Of a stretch of DNA of 30,837 nt, positions 14,210 to 22,679 are shown piece by piece. Location of the stretch: positions 1-30,837 of the forward strand of contig DJXD01000116.1 of assembly GCA_002449585.1 (NCBI GenBank), in the 5' to 3' direction. A model generated the notes under the pieces. The model had not been told where the DNA came from, ran no database searches, and was given only the letters and a program-made list of their open reading frames with translations. Made by a program: the position numbers and the translations under genes. Source of the stretch: Ruminococcus sp. UBA7013 (lineage in GTDB: Bacteria > Bacillota > Clostridia > Oscillospirales > Ruminococcaceae). The stretch's first letter is position 1, and every line of letters begins with the position of its first letter.

Positions 14210-17200
14210 TTACTTGTTATATGTTACCCACTGATAACGGGCATTCAGAGGTGTATTGCCATTAAAGGGTTTCAGCCATTCATCAACACCAGTTCCTGGC
14301 CATACGTTCATCATGATTTTTCCGGGAGTAGAGGGAATATTACTGGTTGCTCTGTAAACTTCTTTTCCATCCACAAACCATGCAATGTGATCGGCCTGCC
14401 AGTCAAAGCCATAAGTATGGAAGCCCTCAGAAGCATCAAAGCCAAGATCATACATGAATTCATGATTGCCTACACCGTTTGTATAATAATTAAACTGTAC
14501 TTTTGTGGTATCTTTTCCGAGCACTTCAATATCAATTTCATCCCAAGGATTATTATCAGAAGGGCCAGTATAAGTGAAGAAGGAAGAAACAACGCCATCA
14601 TTCTTGATTGCCTGCATGGAGGTTTCATAATAGCCATAATGATAGAAATCTGTTGTTCTGTATTCTGCACCGGAATAATTATATTTTCCATCATGATCCT
14701 TGTCAATCGTCAGTGTCAGGTATCCATCTTTTACAGAAGTATTCTGTTCATACCAGCCGCAGTCAAAGCAAGATCCATTTGTCCAGCCATCAGATGCAAA
14801 GAACAGAGCGGATTTTCCCTGTCTGAAATCAGCAACAGAAGTAGCAGAAGCATTCATAGCTGTGCCAAAGTCTTTGATATTGGCAGAAGTGCCCTGTGCT
14901 TCGGTAGTAGCTTCCGTAGTTGTTTCAGCGGCAGTGCTTTTATCAAATGTCACCCACTGATAACGGGCTGTCAGAGGTGTATTGCCATTGAAAGGATTCA
15001 GCCATTCATCAACACCAGTTCCCGGCCATACGTTCATCATGATTTTTCCGGGAGTAGAGGGAATATTACTGGTTGCTCTGTAAACTTCTTTTCCATCCAC
15101 AAACCATGCAATGTGATCGGCCTGCCAGTCAAAGCCATAAGTATGGAAGCCCTCAGAAGCATCAAAGCCAAGATCATACATGAATTCATGATTGCCTACA
15201 CCGTCTGTATAATAATTAAACTGTACTTTTGTAGTATCTTTTCCCAGAATTTCAATATCAATTTCATCCCAAGGATTATTATCAGAAGGGCCAGTATAAG
15301 TGAAGAAGGAAGAAACAACGCCATCATTCTTGATTGCCTGCATAGAAGTTTCATAATAGCCATAATGATAGAAATCTGTTGTTCTGTATTCTGCACCGGA
15401 ATAATTATATTTTCCATCGTGATCCTTGTCAATTGTCAAACTTAGATATCCATCTTTTACAGAAGTATTCTGTTCATACCAGCCACAGTCAAAGCAAGAT
15501 CCATTTGTCCAGCCATCAGATGCAAAGAACAGAGCGGATTTTCCCTGTCTGAAATCAGCAACAGAAGTAGCAGAAGCATTCATAGCTGTGCCAAAATCTT
15601 TGATCTTAGTTGTATCCTGTGTTTCTGTCGTGGGTTCTGTTGTGGGTTCTATAGGATCAGGCTGATCCGCAGTAGATCCATTTCCAACAGGAAGCTGAGG
15701 AATCAGCTTGACAATATATTTCATAATATGCAATGTATCAGAAGAATCTGGTCTGCCATTGAGATCAACATCAGCATTTTTGAGAGCGTGTGCAGAAAGT
15801 GTTGCTTTTCCATAGATTGCCTTATTAAGCAGAATCACATCCATGATATTCACGTTTCCGTCAAGATTCACATCACCATACAGACCTTCAGAAGCAATAT
15901 CTGTTTCTGTTGGTGATGTGGGATCGACGGTTGAGGAAGATTTATCAGTATCTGCCATTGAAAGCAGATATGTGAAAGGAGAATTCCAGTAGATTGTGAT
16001 CTCATTTGTAGAATAGCTTTCAGAATTATCTACATAGCACAGTGCAGGGGAAAGGCCATTGCAATATGCTTTTGCGGCACTGTCTTCCAGATGAGAATTC
16101 ACACCGCCGACAAGCATTCCTTTCATCGCCTGACCAGCCGCCATAGAAGGACGATGATGCGGATGTTCCGGAGATACTGTGCCGTATCCAGTCATAAAGC
16201 ATTCGCCAACCGGATTCGTACCCAGCAGATAATGTAATTGTGCTTCTGCGGCTGTCTGATATTTTGTCTCACCCGTGAGCTTATTTGCTAATGATAGAAT
16301 AATACCGGAATTTGCAATTGTCATGTTACTGCCCCAGTTATAAACTGTCTGAGAAACGCCATAAGGAGAAGCCTGAGAATTTTTCAGTAATTTATCAGCC
16401 TGTTTCAGAACAGAATTTTTAGCATTAGTATAAACAGAAGCATTTTTATCAATATTGGACATGGTAAGAATCGCAATATTTCCATAATCGCCCACGAGAG
16501 CCCAGTCCATGCCAGTTTGAACAGCCATATTTTCTAATGCAGAAAGATATTTGCCGTTGCCAGTGGTGCGATATAATTGTGCAGCTGCCCAATAACGTTC
16601 ATCTTTATCAGAAGTATCACCATATTCACCAGTTGTAATATCTTCCGGATTTTCAAAAATCAAATTAGGATTCTGTTCCAGGAAAGACCAAGCTTTTTCG
16701 GCAGCGGTCAGGCAGGTATTGGCAAAGCTGGGATCAGAATCATGATACACTTCAGCCGCAAGTGCCATTGCGCCAGCAAAATCAGCAGTAGATGTAGTTG
16801 TGATAGGTGTCACGATCAGCGGAGCAGTTTCTTTTTCTGGGGCAACATAACCAGGGAAATTTTCACAAGTTACTTTATGATAAACCCCGCCATTGGAAGC
16901 CTGCATTTTCAGCATCCAATCCAGTTCAAATTTTGCTTCATCCAGAATATCAGCTCTGCCGTTGCCGCTTTCCGGGATACCGAGCTGATCAGAATACATA
17001 GACGGATTTTCAAGATATGCATAGAGCAGATCAGCAACAGCCTTTGCACCGGGAACAACATAGCGGCCATAGTCGCCAGCATCATGCCAGCCGCCGGAAA
17101 CATCAATTTTATCATTTGTGCCATAGATAGTAGCCTGTGTATTATGACAAGCACCATGACCAAAAACAGCATCTTGTACAGTAGTACCGCATCTCTGAAG

Positions 17201-18103
17201 ATACAGCATTTTTACAGAATCATCCAGCAGATTAGAATAAGGATTCTCTGCAATCGTGAATGTATAAGAATGGTCAAGATTTCCGCACTGAATATAATAA
17301 TTACCGGATGCTGTTACTTTAGAGAAATCGCCAGTATAATCCGTTTCACCAGCGGAAGTATTATTCACCGGAGCAGACAATTTTCCAGTATATACACTCT
17401 TTCCGGTATCTGCATTGATAACAGAGAATTCTGTTTCACTGGTGATATTTCTAAATACAGCTGTTTTTACACTATTTGTCTGATAGCCTACCTGATTTGT
17501 CATAATCGGAGGTGCATATGGTCTGGAAGCACTATAATCTACTTTACTATCATCAACTAATTCCAGAGAAACATTATCCAGATAAATCGTATGTTCCGGA
17601 AGTGCGCCGCCATCTTTTTCCTGTAAGCCGCAGTTAAATACTAATTTTGCCATAATATCCGTTTCGGCTTCCATAGTAAATTCATAATCTACAGTCTGGG
17701 GTGTGGAAGTCAGATTCAGGCCTTTCCAAGTATATGCCTGATAAGTACCGCCGTTCTGCTGAATCATGCCTTCTACAAATCTATCTGTTGTAGAGGAAAT
17801 ATCATATTTCAGACGATAAACGCCATTCTGATATAACGGAATAATATCATAGAACATCTGTACAGCATAAGTCACTTTTCCGGTACTGCTAATTTTAAGA
17901 GCCAGTCTGCCCTGATCTGTTGTCAAAGATGCTGCACCGCCGCTTTCTTTGTACATACCCCAACCAGAAGTACCTCCCTCAAAAGTACCGTTACTGATCA
18001 GAGCGGCAGCAGAAACAGGAATCTGCATTGCCGGGAGTGATGTCAGCATAGCCGCACATGCTGCAAAAACCGCTGCACAGCGTCTAAATGTGTTTTTCTT
18101 CAT
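14210..18103 (-). CDS. Secreted multidomain glucanase: CBM4/9-like, Ig-like, GH9, dockerin, GH16, GH16
   Basis: A 1297-residue secreted enzyme for beta-glucan or cellulose breakdown. Order: signal peptide 1-33 (ends PVSAA); jelly-roll CBM4/9-like module (about 34-185, NGTFEGGTSGW); Ig-like CelD_N module (about 190-285); GH9 catalytic domain (about 285-725) with GGWHDAGDYGRYV (Asp base pair), HPHHRPS and NEITIYWNSP (Glu proton donor); type I dockerin (about 738-806) with two calcium loops, DVNLDGNVNIMDV and DVDLNGRPDSSDT; then two GH16 lichenase modules (about 832-1052 and 1074-1294), each with DEIDIE (nucleophile and acid/base Glu). A Thr/Glu-rich linker separates them. The dockerin is internal, whereas it is usually terminal. 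Residue 11 of the longest frame (ATG 18103) is the start, preceded by GAGAGGGGA. The dockerin implies attachment to a scaffoldin cohesin encoded elsewhere. Confidence 0.93.
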   Translation of the reverse strand: MKKNTFRRCAAVFAACAAMLTSLPAMQIPVSAAALISNGTFEGGTSGWGMYKESGGAASLTTDQGRLALKISSTGKVTYAVQMFYDIIPLYQNGVYRLKYDISSTTDRFVEGMIQQNGGTYQAYTWKGLNLTSTPQTVDYEFTMEAETDIMAKLVFNCGLQEKDGGALPEHTIYLDNVSLELVDDSKVDYSASRPYAPPIMTNQVGYQTNSVKTAVFRNITSETEFSVINADTGKSVYTGKLSAPVNNTSAGETDYTGDFSKVTASGNYYIQCGNLDHSYTFTIAENPYSNLLDDSVKMLYLQRCGTTVQDAVFGHGACHNTQATIYGTNDKIDVSGGWHDAGDYGRYVVPGAKAVADLLYAYLENPSMYSDQLGIPESGNGRADILDEAKFELDWMLKMQASNGGVYHKVTCENFPGYVAPEKETAPLIVTPITTTSTADFAGAMALAAEVYHDSDPSFANTCLTAAEKAWSFLEQNPNLIFENPEDITTGEYGDTSDKDERYWAAAQLYRTTGNGKYLSALENMAVQTGMDWALVGDYGNIAILTMSNIDKNASVYTNAKNSVLKQADKLLKNSQASPYGVSQTVYNWGSNMTIANSGIILSLANKLTGETKYQTAAEAQLHYLLGTNPVGECFMTGYGTVSPEHPHHRPSMAAGQAMKGMLVGGVNSHLEDSAAKAYCNGLSPALCYVDNSESYSTNEITIYWNSPFTYLLSMADTDKSSSTVDPTSPTETDIASEGLYGDVNLDGNVNIMDVILLNKAIYGKATLSAHALKNADVDLNGRPDSSDTLHIMKYIVKLIPQLPVGNGSTADQPDPIEPTTEPTTETQDTTKIKDFGTAMNASATSVADFRQGKSALFFASDGWTNGSCFDCGWYEQNTSVKDGYLSLTIDKDHDGKYNYSGAEYRTTDFYHYGYYETSMQAIKNDGVVSSFFTYTGPSDNNPWDEIDIEILGKDTTKVQFNYYTDGVGNHEFMYDLGFDASEGFHTYGFDWQADHIAWFVDGKEVYRATSNIPSTPGKIMMNVWPGTGVDEWLNPFNGNTPLTARYQWVTFDKSTAAETTTEATTEAQGTSANIKDFGTAMNASATSVADFRQGKSALFFASDGWTNGSCFDCGWYEQNTSVKDGYLTLTIDKDHDGKYNYSGAEYRTTDFYHYGYYETSMQAIKNDGVVSSFFTYTGPSDNNPWDEIDIEVLGKDTTKVQFNYYTNGVGNHEFMYDLGFDASEGFHTYGFDWQADHIAWFVDGKEVYRATSNIPSTPGKIMMNVWPGTGVDEWLKPFNGNTPLNARYQWVTYNK
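14222..14880 (-). repeat. GH16 module, distal copy of a 659-bp direct repeat
   Basis: Direct repeat of 14948-15606 with constant offset of 726 bp (242 codons). By eye there are about two dozen mismatches over 659 bp (roughly 96-97% identity), and about seven change the protein. Confidence 0.9.
14948..15606 (-). repeat. GH16 module, proximal copy of the direct repeat
   Basis: First (dockerin-proximal) copy. Against the distal copy it has Ser for Thr in GYLSL, EIEIL for EIEVL-type change after the catalytic motif, Asp for Asn in YYTDG and a few changes at the C-terminal edge. No catalytic residue differs. Confidence 0.9.
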
Positions 18104-18188
18104 AAAAATTCCCCTCTCGAATTTTTTGATCAATCTTAATCCGAATCATCAAGTTTTCAGCTACTTGTGATCTCTTTACTGTGATTTT

Positions 18189-18194
18189 AGTATA
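18189..18194 (-). promoter_or_regulatory. Candidate -10 box of the glucanase gene, without a good -35
   Basis: TATACT on the minus strand, about 90 nt before the start codon. The position 17 nt further upstream has no TTGACA-like box, which suits an activator-dependent promoter. Short TGTGAT words at 18166, 18180 and 18277 could be protein sites but are too short to weigh much. Confidence 0.45.
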
Positions 18195-18258
18195 CCATGA
18201 TTTTAGACAGAAATATATCATTTTTTTATCAAAAATAGTAAAATATTGATCAGGACTC

Positions 18259-18287
18259 TTGCCAGATTAATTAATTTGTGATATAAT
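18259..18287 (+). promoter_or_regulatory. Sigma-A promoter of the AraC-family regulator
   Basis: TTGCCA (18259-18264), 17-nt spacer, TATAAT (18282-18287), then AAGGGGGAA as ribosome site before ATG 18308. The leader is only about 14 nt. Confidence 0.85.
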
Positions 18288-18307
18288 AAAAAAAAGGGGG
18301 AATTTTT

Positions 18308-19057
18308 ATGCAGGAAGAATCACAGAAAAAAATAGCAGAATTATTATTCCAACAAAGAGAAGACGGCTTTGAACGGGCATCTTTTGACCGTGAAATTGCT
18401 CTTTATGAGAGCATCGGCGCAGGCAATATGGAAATGATGCATTTTTTTGCATCTCCGCTCTGTTGTGAAGGATGCGGCATTTTAAGTAAAGATTATCTTC
18501 GCAATCTGAAATATCATTTTGTTGTATCTGCGGCATTGATCGCACGATTCTGCATTCGTTATGGCATGACACCGGAAACTGCTTATCAGCTGAGTGATTT
18601 ATATATCATGCAGGCAGATGAAGCACGGACAGAACCCGAAGTCAGAAAAATACACATGGAAATGATGGAAGTTTATACCAGAAAAATGCAGAGAGTCCGC
18701 AACAGCCGCATTTATTCTAAACAGATCATGAAAGCCGTGGAGTATATCAGCGAACATTTGCACAGTAAAATCATGCTTATTGATGTTGCTGATACGCTTG
18801 AAATCAGTGAAGCCTATCTTTCAAGATTATTCAAAGAAGAAATGCAGATGTCTTTCAGTGATTATGTCAATCAGCAGAAAGTGGAAGCCGCCGCAAATTT
18901 GCTCCGGTATTCTGATTATTCAGATCTGGAAATCAGCAATCTTTTTAATTTCAGCTCACAAAGCTATTTTATCAAGATTTTCAAGAAATATCTTGGCATG
19001 ACTCCAAAAGAATACAAAAAAAGATACAGAGTTCCGGAGCTGGAACAAAAAGCATAA
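18308..19057 (+). CDS. AraC-family transcriptional regulator
   Basis: A 249-residue DNA-binding regulator. The C-terminal ~100 residues hold the AraC double helix-turn-helix: IMLIDVADTLEISEAYLSRLFKEEMQMSFSDYVNQQKVEAAANLL, then DLEISNLFNFSSQSYFIKIFKKYLGMTPKEYKKRY. The N-terminal ~130 residues (with LRNLKYHFVVSAALIARFCI and TAYQLSDLYIMQADE) resemble the all-helical N-domain shared by a clostridial group of AraC regulators; its ligand is unknown. It is divergent from the glucanase gene with 204 bp between start codons, so control of that gene is likely though not shown. Confidence 0.93.
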   Translation: MQEESQKKIAELLFQQREDGFERASFDREIALYESIGAGNMEMMHFFASPLCCEGCGILSKDYLRNLKYHFVVSAALIARFCIRYGMTPETAYQLSDLYIMQADEARTEPEVRKIHMEMMEVYTRKMQRVRNSRIYSKQIMKAVEYISEHLHSKIMLIDVADTLEISEAYLSRLFKEEMQMSFSDYVNQQKVEAAANLLRYSDYSDLEISNLFNFSSQSYFIKIFKKYLGMTPKEYKKRYRVPELEQKA

Positions 19058-19063
19058 AAATAA

Positions 19064-19101
19064 GGCTGCCGCACCATTTATGCTGGTGCAGCAGCCCTTT
19101 T
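19064..19101. terminator. Bidirectional terminator between the AraC gene and the heptad-repeat gene
   Basis: GGCTGC-C-GCACCA pairs with TGGTGC-AGCAGCC (one bulge). T-rich stretches follow on both strands (CTTTTCT on plus, TTATTTTTATG on minus), so it serves both convergent genes. Confidence 0.92.
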
Positions 19102-19109
19102 CTATTTCA

Positions 19110-22100
19110 TCATTCATTTGTGCCATCAAATGTATAAATAAATTTTACACTGCCGTTCATATTGTCAGAAATGCCGGAATAAGATTGATATTCTTTTGCA
19201 CTGTCACTTACTGCTTTCAGACGATCAATCAGGCTTTCCATCTCATCATGATAAGTATCATTAAGCTTATCAATCGCCTCTGTTTTAAATTCATGCATAC
19301 CATCATCCAGCTCTTTTGCACCATCTTTCAGCTTCTTCACGCCATCTGTCAAATCTTTGCTGCCATCATGAAGCTTGAAAACGCCGTCATATAATCTAGC
19401 TGTTCCATCTGCCAATTCTTTCGCACCATCATGAAGCTGAATACTGGAAGTCCAAAGTGTTTTTGTTCCATCTGCCAACTGCTGACCGCCATCAGAAAGC
19501 TGTGAAAGCCCTGCATCCAGTTCCCCTGCACCAGATGCAAGCGTTAAAATACCATCATATAATGTTCCGCTTCCTGTTGCAAGCTGATCCATACCATTTT
19601 TCAGAGACCCTGAACCGCTTTTCAGCTGATTTAATCCATCATACAGCGAATTTGTACCATTGGAAACCTGTAAAAGTCCATTATACAGGGAAACACTGCC
19701 ATCAGAAAGCTGTGTCAATCCACCAGCCAGCGTGCCCGCACCATCATTGATTTTGATTAAGCCGCCATTCAAAGCAGATGCGCCATCAGAAAGCTGTGTC
19801 AATCCGCCATAAAGCGTAACACTACCATCAGAAAGTGCTGTCATCCCATCTGTCAAGGTCACAGAACCATCTTCCAGCTGTTCCATACCGCCATTTAATG
19901 CACCTGCGCCATCATTAAGCTGCAAAATGCCATCATAAAGAGTATTACTTCCTTCTGCCAGCTGATGCATACCACCAGTCAGAGAATCTGATCCATCTTT
20001 CAGCTGATTTAAACCGCCATTCAGTGCAGATGCGCCATCAGAAAGCTGTGCCAATCCGCCATAAAGTGTAACACTACCATCAGAAAGTGCTGTCATGCCA
20101 TCTGTCAAAGAAGCAGATCCATCTTTCAGCTGTGTAAGACCTGTATTCAAATTCTGTGCGCCATCAGAAAGCTGTGTCAGGCCATCAGAAAGAGAATCCA
20201 GCCCATTGATTAACTGATCACTTCCATCTGTGAAAGAAATAATGCCTTCATTCAAGGCAGATGCACCTTCAGAAACTTGCTGTGCGCCGGAAGATAATGC
20301 CTGTGCGGATTGATATAATTCTTCTGTGCCGCCTGTAAGGGCTTTTCCGCCTTCATCTGCCTGTGTCAGTCCTTCAGAAAGCTGATCTAATCCAGCATTG
20401 AGACTTTCTGCGCCTGCCTGTAAATTCGTGATACCATCTTTCAACATGCCGCCATTTTTCATAGATTCAGAAACTTGTTTCTGTCCGGCAATTGTCTGTT
20501 CCAAAGTGCCGATTGCTATGGCAAGCTGTTCAGAAGGGGATGCTTCATAGGCGGCCTGCAATGCGGCAAGTACCTGTTCATTTGCGGCAATTGTAGTATC
20601 AAGGGAAGTGCTTGCTGTATCCAGTCCAGCAGATACCTGATCTAATCCCCCAGAAAGTTCAGCAGAACCCTGATTTAATGCTTCTGCACCAGATTTTGCA
20701 GAACTGATCCCATCAGAAAGCACACCAGCAGAAGTATAAAGCTGTTCTGCGCCTGCGCTTAATGCCTGTGCGCCATCTGCCAGCTGAGAAGTACCAGCTT
20801 TCAGCTGATCACTGCCATTTGTGAGCGTATCTGTCCCCTGTGTGAGTGCTTCTGCGCCCTGTTTTAAAGCAGATGCACCATCATTGACCTGTGCAAATCC
20901 ATTCACCAAAGCGGCAGAACCATCAGCGGCCTGTGCAATGCCATTTGCCAGCTGATCCGCACCATCCTGAGCGGAAGCAATGCCATCTTTCAGGGATGAT
21001 GCACCAGGGAGCACCTGTGCAAATCCATTCACAAGACTATCTGAACCATCTTTGACCTGTATGATTCCAGCAGAGAGTGTATCCGCACCAGATTGTGCAG
21101 AAGCAAGACCATCTTTCAGAGATGCCGCACCGGGAACAACCTGCGCAAATCCATTCACAAGACTATCTGAACCATCTTTGACCTGTGTGATCCCGGCACA
21201 AAGTGTATCTGTACCGGATTTTGCAGAAGCAAGGCCATCTTTCAGAGATGCCGCACCGGGGAGCACCTGTGCAAATCCATTCACAAGACTATCTGAACCA
21301 TCTTTGACTTGTGTAATGCCATCTATAAGAGGAGCTGCGCCGCTTTGTGCAGAAGCAAGACCATCTTTCAGGGAGGATGCTCCCGTAGTAACCTGAGAAA
21401 CACCATCTTTCAACTGTGCAGAACCATCTGCGGCCTTGATCACGCCATCATTTAATTGTCCTGCGCCATCCTGTGCAGAAATAATTCCATTATTAAGCGT
21501 ATCTGCACCAGAAGCCAGCTGATCCGCACCAGAAACCAGAGAGGATGATCCAGATTTTGCTGTATCAAGTCCATCTGCTAATGTTTTTGCGCCATCTGCA
21601 ATGGTTTTTGCTCCATCAGAGAGCTGACCAGAACCATCTGCCAGCTGATTTGCACCATCTTTCAGACTACCTGCACCATCAAACAGCTGATCTATGCCAT
21701 CTGTCAGATCTCCTGTTCCGTCAGATAATTCTTTTATGCCATCATATAATTTCGTTGTACCATCGCAGAGATCATTTGCGGCCTGATTCAGATCATCCAG
21801 TTTTTCCTGAATTTCATCAAGAGAATCTGTTTTATCAAAATCCAGATCACTGAACACTTCATTAGAAACGACAGTAACGGAAGTATCCATAGAGAAATCT
21901 GTTACATCGGCTTCGACTCTGAAAAATTCAGGAATTTCCAGATCAAAATTTTCAAGATCATCCAATGCAAGGCTTTCATGCAGTCCAGGGAATGCCATGC
22001 CGACAACAATCATTTTTTCACCATCAGAAATGACTCTGCCATTTGTAACTTCGACATTCTGGAAAATATCATTTTTCAAGATTGCTGTGCTTGCGGCCAT

Positions 22101-22679
22101 AAATGGAACATAAATTTCATAATCCTGGCCATTGATATTTTTTGTTACTTTCTGATGATTGGTATACTGCCATTCTATTACCAGATGGCCGCTTTTGCCT
22201 TTCAGATCATTCAGAGAATATTCTCTGCCATCAAGTGTATAAGTAATATTGACAGATACGGGAAGTTCTCCATGAGAATGGCCTTTATAATAAATATCAT
22301 TGCCATTGGCCGCCCAATTCAGATTTTGACCGCTTTCTGAAAATGTTTCATCGCCTTTGATATTTGTAATATCTGACAGATCAGATCTATCAGCGAGATC
22401 AGACAAAGCCCCTGGATTTTTCAGCCAATCGCTGACAATCACATCCCGAACACTGGAATCTGCATTGCAGAGAACGTAAACCGTTTCATTCTTGAAAGTA
22501 TCGCCATCGGTTGCCGTTCTTGCGGCGGCTGCTGTATCCTGTACTGTCTGCTCTGTTTCAATTGCGGAAGTATTAATAACAGTATCATTCTTTTTCTGGC
22601 TATACGCATAGAAACCCGTCGTGCCGGCAGAAACTGCAACTGCCAGAATACATGCAATAATTTTATGATAATTTTTCAT
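19110..22679 (-). CDS. Exported Leu-Gly heptad-repeat protein (YhgE/Pip-type repeats), partner of MMPL exporter
   Basis: A 1189-residue protein with an N-terminal membrane anchor or signal (residues 7-26, MKNYHKIIACILAVAVSAG). A globular region to about 290 has beta-rich sequence (SVNITYTLDGREYSLNDLKGKSGHLVIEWQY). Roughly 800 residues of heptads of the type LxDGxxx/LxxGxxx follow, the 'X-X-X-Leu-X-X-Gly' repeat seen in YhgE/Pip and MMPL-linked proteins. A short non-repeat interval (about 680-760, EQVLAALQAAYEASPSEQLAIAIG) interrupts the array. The C-terminus has a charged helix (EAIDKLNDTYHDEMESLIDRL) and no second membrane span. The ATG overlaps the stop of the MMPL gene by 4 bp, so the products are made together. 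A long extracellular rod that works with the exporter is inference. Confidence 0.88.
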   Translation of the reverse strand: MKNYHKIIACILAVAVSAGTTGFYAYSQKKNDTVINTSAIETEQTVQDTAAAARTATDGDTFKNETVYVLCNADSSVRDVIVSDWLKNPGALSDLADRSDLSDITNIKGDETFSESGQNLNWAANGNDIYYKGHSHGELPVSVNITYTLDGREYSLNDLKGKSGHLVIEWQYTNHQKVTKNINGQDYEIYVPFMAASTAILKNDIFQNVEVTNGRVISDGEKMIVVGMAFPGLHESLALDDLENFDLEIPEFFRVEADVTDFSMDTSVTVVSNEVFSDLDFDKTDSLDEIQEKLDDLNQAANDLCDGTTKLYDGIKELSDGTGDLTDGIDQLFDGAGSLKDGANQLADGSGQLSDGAKTIADGAKTLADGLDTAKSGSSSLVSGADQLASGADTLNNGIISAQDGAGQLNDGVIKAADGSAQLKDGVSQVTTGASSLKDGLASAQSGAAPLIDGITQVKDGSDSLVNGFAQVLPGAASLKDGLASAKSGTDTLCAGITQVKDGSDSLVNGFAQVVPGAASLKDGLASAQSGADTLSAGIIQVKDGSDSLVNGFAQVLPGASSLKDGIASAQDGADQLANGIAQAADGSAALVNGFAQVNDGASALKQGAEALTQGTDTLTNGSDQLKAGTSQLADGAQALSAGAEQLYTSAGVLSDGISSAKSGAEALNQGSAELSGGLDQVSAGLDTASTSLDTTIAANEQVLAALQAAYEASPSEQLAIAIGTLEQTIAGQKQVSESMKNGGMLKDGITNLQAGAESLNAGLDQLSEGLTQADEGGKALTGGTEELYQSAQALSSGAQQVSEGASALNEGIISFTDGSDQLINGLDSLSDGLTQLSDGAQNLNTGLTQLKDGSASLTDGMTALSDGSVTLYGGLAQLSDGASALNGGLNQLKDGSDSLTGGMHQLAEGSNTLYDGILQLNDGAGALNGGMEQLEDGSVTLTDGMTALSDGSVTLYGGLTQLSDGASALNGGLIKINDGAGTLAGGLTQLSDGSVSLYNGLLQVSNGTNSLYDGLNQLKSGSGSLKNGMDQLATGSGTLYDGILTLASGAGELDAGLSQLSDGGQQLADGTKTLWTSSIQLHDGAKELADGTARLYDGVFKLHDGSKDLTDGVKKLKDGAKELDDGMHEFKTEAIDKLNDTYHDEMESLIDRLKAVSDSAKEYQSYSGISDNMNGSVKFIYTFDGTNE
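19330..21800 (-). repeat. 21-bp heptad-coding repeat array with a 126-bp higher-order unit
   Basis: Well over 100 consecutive 21-bp units coding LxxGxxx heptads. In about 20970-21400 a six-heptad unit of 126 bp recurs about four times with few changes (ASxLKDG LASAxSG ... SDSLVNG FAQVxPG). A second block near 19750-20110 repeats SDGSVTLYGGLxQLSDG. The pattern indicates expansion by unequal recombination. Confidence 0.88.

Noticed and set aside
14102..15445. 447-codon plus-strand frame opposite the GH16 modules
   Set aside because: It is antisense to two clear GH16 domains, the two halves are repeats of each other because the modules are, and it begins inside the tRNA terminator.
16577..17560. 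327-codon plus-strand frame
   Set aside because: It lies entirely antisense to the GH9 catalytic domain, is full of Cys/Ile/Ser from the complement, and has no ribosome site.
19330..21800. Possible CRISPR-like array because of regular short repeats
   Set aside because: The 21-bp period is in frame, codes LxxGxxx heptads without unique spacers, and continues an open frame of 1189 codons.
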